Shown in pieces: positions 62,297-64,000 of a stretch of DNA of 64,000 nt. The DNA is from Vallitalea sp. Its GTDB lineage: Bacteria; Bacillota; Clostridia; Lachnospirales; Vallitaleaceae. Position numbers and translations under genes: made by a program. The first letter of the stretch is position 1. Each line of letters starts with the position of its first letter. Under the pieces are notes generated by a model. The model was given only the letters and a program-made list of their open reading frames with translations. It had not been told where the DNA came from and did not search any database. Location: contig JAOARM010000004.1 in the NCBI GenBank assembly GCA_025210515.1, forward strand, positions 33,570-97,569, written 5' to 3'.

Positions 62297-63250
62297 ATGA
62301 AAAACAAGTGTATAATTACTATTTTATCTATATTTTATATTATAATAATATGTGTTTCGTGTATAGATAATGATAGTAAATCTAATGATGATGAAGAGCA
62401 AGTTGTTGCAGTAAATAATGATATAAAGATGGGTATTAAAGATAGTGTAGTAGAAGCTAACAAAGATGATAAATTACCCAATTCTGAAAAAGAAATAAAA
62501 ACTGAAGAGACACAAAACACAGCAGTATCAAATATGAAAGATAGTCAATATAGTAATAAGCAAGAATTAGATTCAGAAGGAATTAAGATAATTAAACCAA
62601 CGATAAATGATTATCCAGATTTAAGTGAAGAAGCAATTCAAAATTGGAAAGCGTATTTAAAATTAAAAACAAAATTTTCGGAAACTGATATTGAGTATAA
62701 CGATTTGACTGTTGAAGAGAAAGATTTAATTGAAATGTTTGAGCCTTTTGGTTCACCGTGGGATATTGGTCCTCCTGGGTGTAGTTGGTACTGTGGTGGA
62801 GGATTATATAAAGTCACAGCAACTTCAAACTTAGAAAAACAAGGTGAAATTGATTATATTGCTGATAGAGCACATGATTTTTCTGTTGAGACAGCATGGG
62901 TTGAAGGGGTTAAGGGCTATGGAGAAGGTGAATCTATTTCATATTATTTTGAACCCAACACTGCTTATATATCAGCAATTGCAATCTATAATGGATATGC
63001 AAAAAATGATTATTTATATAATAGTAATGGAAGAGTAAAAAAATTAGCCTTGTATGTTAATGGTAGAATTTATGCTATTCTTGATTTAGAAGATACATGG
63101 AAAGAACAAGTGTTTATGGTTGAACCATTAAAGTCTACAATAGAGGAAGTTGATCTAGTATTGACTTTTGAGATACAAGAGGTCTATGAAGGTGATAAGT
63201 GGGAGGATACATGTATAGCTGAGATAAACTTTTCAGGAGAACAACACTAA
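62297..63250 (+). CDS. Lipoprotein with C-terminal discoidin-like (NADase-type glycan-binding) domain
   Basis: This 317-residue protein has a lipoprotein signal peptide with lipobox CVSC (Cys near residue 22) and an acidic, low-complexity linker to about residue 95. The C-terminal domain (about 165-317) includes DRAHDFSVETAWVEGVKGYGEGESISYYFE, IAIYNGYAKNDYLYNSNGRVKKLALYVNG and LVLTFEIQEVYEGDKWEDTCIAEI. This pattern fits the F5/8-type discoidin family called NADase-type glycan-binding domain. It is likely anchored outside the cell and binds a ligand such as a glycan. RBS AGGAGG before the ATG. Confidence 0.75.
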   Translation: MKNKCIITILSIFYIIIICVSCIDNDSKSNDDEEQVVAVNNDIKMGIKDSVVEANKDDKLPNSEKEIKTEETQNTAVSNMKDSQYSNKQELDSEGIKIIKPTINDYPDLSEEAIQNWKAYLKLKTKFSETDIEYNDLTVEEKDLIEMFEPFGSPWDIGPPGCSWYCGGGLYKVTATSNLEKQGEIDYIADRAHDFSVETAWVEGVKGYGEGESISYYFEPNTAYISAIAIYNGYAKNDYLYNSNGRVKKLALYVNGRIYAILDLEDTWKEQVFMVEPLKSTIEEVDLVLTFEIQEVYEGDKWEDTCIAEINFSGEQH

Positions 63251-63312
63251 AGAATAAAAGTTAAGTATTACAATTCTATAAGAATGGGTAAGTAAAATAT
63301 GTTCTAAAATAC

Positions 63313-63708
63313 AATTTAGGGTGGGGTAAATACGGTATACACGGAACTGATGAACCGTGGAGTATAGGTAATCCACTATCTAAAGGCTGTATAAGGATGT
63401 ATAATAAAGATGCAAAAGAATTAAAAGGATATATACCTTATGGAACTAAAGTTACAATAGTTAAAGGCCCATACGGACCTTTTGGTGAAGGATTTAGAAC
63501 TTTGAAGCCAGGTAACATAGGCTCAGATGTATTTGCGATTCAAAGAAAACTAAAAGAATTAGGTTATTATAATGGATGGTGTGATGGGAAATACGGAGAA
63601 CAGATGACAACTGCAATCTATAAATTTGAAGATGCTAATAATATACCTAGAACATATTATATAACTGAATCTTTATATCAACATTTAGGTTTTATTCAGT
63701 ATGAATAA
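63313..63708 (+). pseudogene. 5'-truncated L,D-transpeptidase with peptidoglycan-binding domain
   Basis: The frame reads [20 protein letters not shown], then [13 protein letters not shown], the catalytic half of a YkuD domain with the active-site Cys. It continues through a peptidoglycan-binding domain ([32 protein letters not shown]). There is no start codon before the catalytic motif and an in-frame TAA lies at 63289. Only the ATG at 63397 could start a protein, and that would lack the active site. The N-terminal half is missing. It is the counterpart of the broken copy at 42034 but not its exact other half. Confidence 0.75.
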
Positions 63709-63760
63709 TAATTAATTATTAATGGATCGATTATTAATTAATTTATTTTTGTATTTTCCC

Positions 63761-63789
63761 TTGACAGATTTAATAATATTTGTTATCAT
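63761..63789 (+). promoter_or_regulatory. rRNA operon promoter P1
   Basis: TTGACA (63761-63766) and TATCAT (63784-63789) with a 17-base spacer. It is followed by a hairpin TTCCGG/CCGGAA (63794-63821). Tandem with P2, as usual for rRNA operons in Firmicutes. Confidence 0.8.
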
Positions 63790-63842
63790 ATCATTCCGGT
63801 CGAAAAACAAAAAAGCCGGAAATAAAAAAATAAAAAAAGTTG

Positions 63843-63871
63843 TTGACAAATGTCGAGACACATGATAAGAT
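63843..63871 (+). promoter_or_regulatory. rRNA operon promoter P2
   Basis: TTGACA (63843-63848) and TAAGAT (63866-63871) with a 17-base spacer. A perfect -35 in a strongly AT-rich context before an rRNA leader. Confidence 0.85.
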
Positions 63872-64000
63872 ATATTTCGTTGTCTCACAAAAACAACAAA
63901 ACAAAGAACCTTGAAAACTGAACAGTGAAACAAACAACCAAAAACTTTGAAAAAAGTTTTACCCAAGAAAATTCCTTGGTAAATTAATGGATACAGACGA
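63872..64000 (+). ncRNA. Leader of an rRNA operon (16S gene expected beyond the window)
   Basis: After P2 the sequence contains ACCTTGAAAACTGAACAGTG, a motif typical of Firmicute rRNA leaders and spacers. It is followed by a hairpin AAAACTTT/AAAGTTTT and by TTTACC..GGTAAA near 63959-63985, a likely processing stem. No 16S start sequence is reached before position 64000. Confidence 0.75.

Noticed and set aside
42034..63708. One L,D-transpeptidase gene split cleanly by a 21-kb insertion
   Set aside because: The left fragment still carries a decayed version of the catalytic half that the right fragment also carries, so the pieces overlap and do not join.
1..64000. CRISPR arrays, tRNA genes or complete rRNA genes
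   Set aside because: No regularly spaced repeats, cloverleaf sequences or 16S/23S signature sequences were found; only an rRNA leader lies at the end.

Overview
The window is AT-rich DNA coding mostly on the + strand. It looks like a chromosomal stretch of an anaerobic Clostridia-type Firmicute. The signs are strong AGGAGG ribosome-binding sites with some GTG and TTG starts, YesM/YesN and LplABC-type modules, Cys-type sulfatases without signal peptides, and a Gram-positive rRNA leader at the right end. A free-living marine or sediment relative of Vallitalea/Lachnospirales would fit, but the genus is a guess.

Region 1 (0.2-16.5 kb) is a sulfated-sugar catabolic region. It holds an AraC regulator, an MgtC-like membrane protein, a sulfatase, a complete tripartite tricarboxylate transporter (TctC-TctB-TctA), a DUF3604/PHP-type metal hydrolase, a NagB-like deaminase/isomerase, a ROK regulator, an aldose-epimerase-like protein, a second sulfatase, a phosphofructokinase-like kinase and a class II aldolase-like protein. 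Together with the TIM-like protein in region 2 this makes a private set of lower-glycolysis-type steps for a sugar or sugar acid released by sulfatases.

Region 2 (16.6-27.6 kb) starts with a LacI regulator that has near-identical palindromic operators before its own gene and before the next operon. It continues with a LarA-family nickel-pincer racemase/epimerase and a TIM homologue. After a terminator and a structured intergenic element comes a full cofactor operon: LarE, two unknown exported proteins, an ECF-type nickel transporter (LarM/Q/O), LarC and LarB. A DUF3842 gene closes the region.

Region 3 (27.6-41.9 kb) is an alpha-1,6-glucan (dextran-type) locus: a YesM/YesN two-component system on the minus strand, a CUT1 ABC importer, an intracellular GH66 enzyme, and a secreted 1838-residue protein that joins a CITase-like GH66 (interrupted by CBM35), a second CBM35-like module and a GH15 glucodextranase-like unit. 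A 120-bp MITE sits inside the ABC operon.

Region 4 (42-54.6 kb) is a second sulfated-glycan locus: GH88 unsaturated glucuronyl hydrolase, sulfatase, LplB/LplC/LplA-type importer, GH29 alpha-fucosidase, a membrane AraC-type regulator and another sulfatase. It also holds relics of a DUF3604 gene and of an L,D-transpeptidase gene.

Region 5 (54.8-62.1 kb) is the main defence find: a two-gene RADAR-type anti-phage system (RdrA ATPase and RdrB adenosine deaminase), followed by a small ORF and a large serine recombinase. The pairing suggests a mobile defence cargo.

Region 6 (62.3-64 kb) has a lipoprotein with a discoidin-like domain, a 5'-truncated L,D-transpeptidase and two tandem strong promoters with an rRNA-type leader. 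A 16S rRNA gene is expected just beyond the end.
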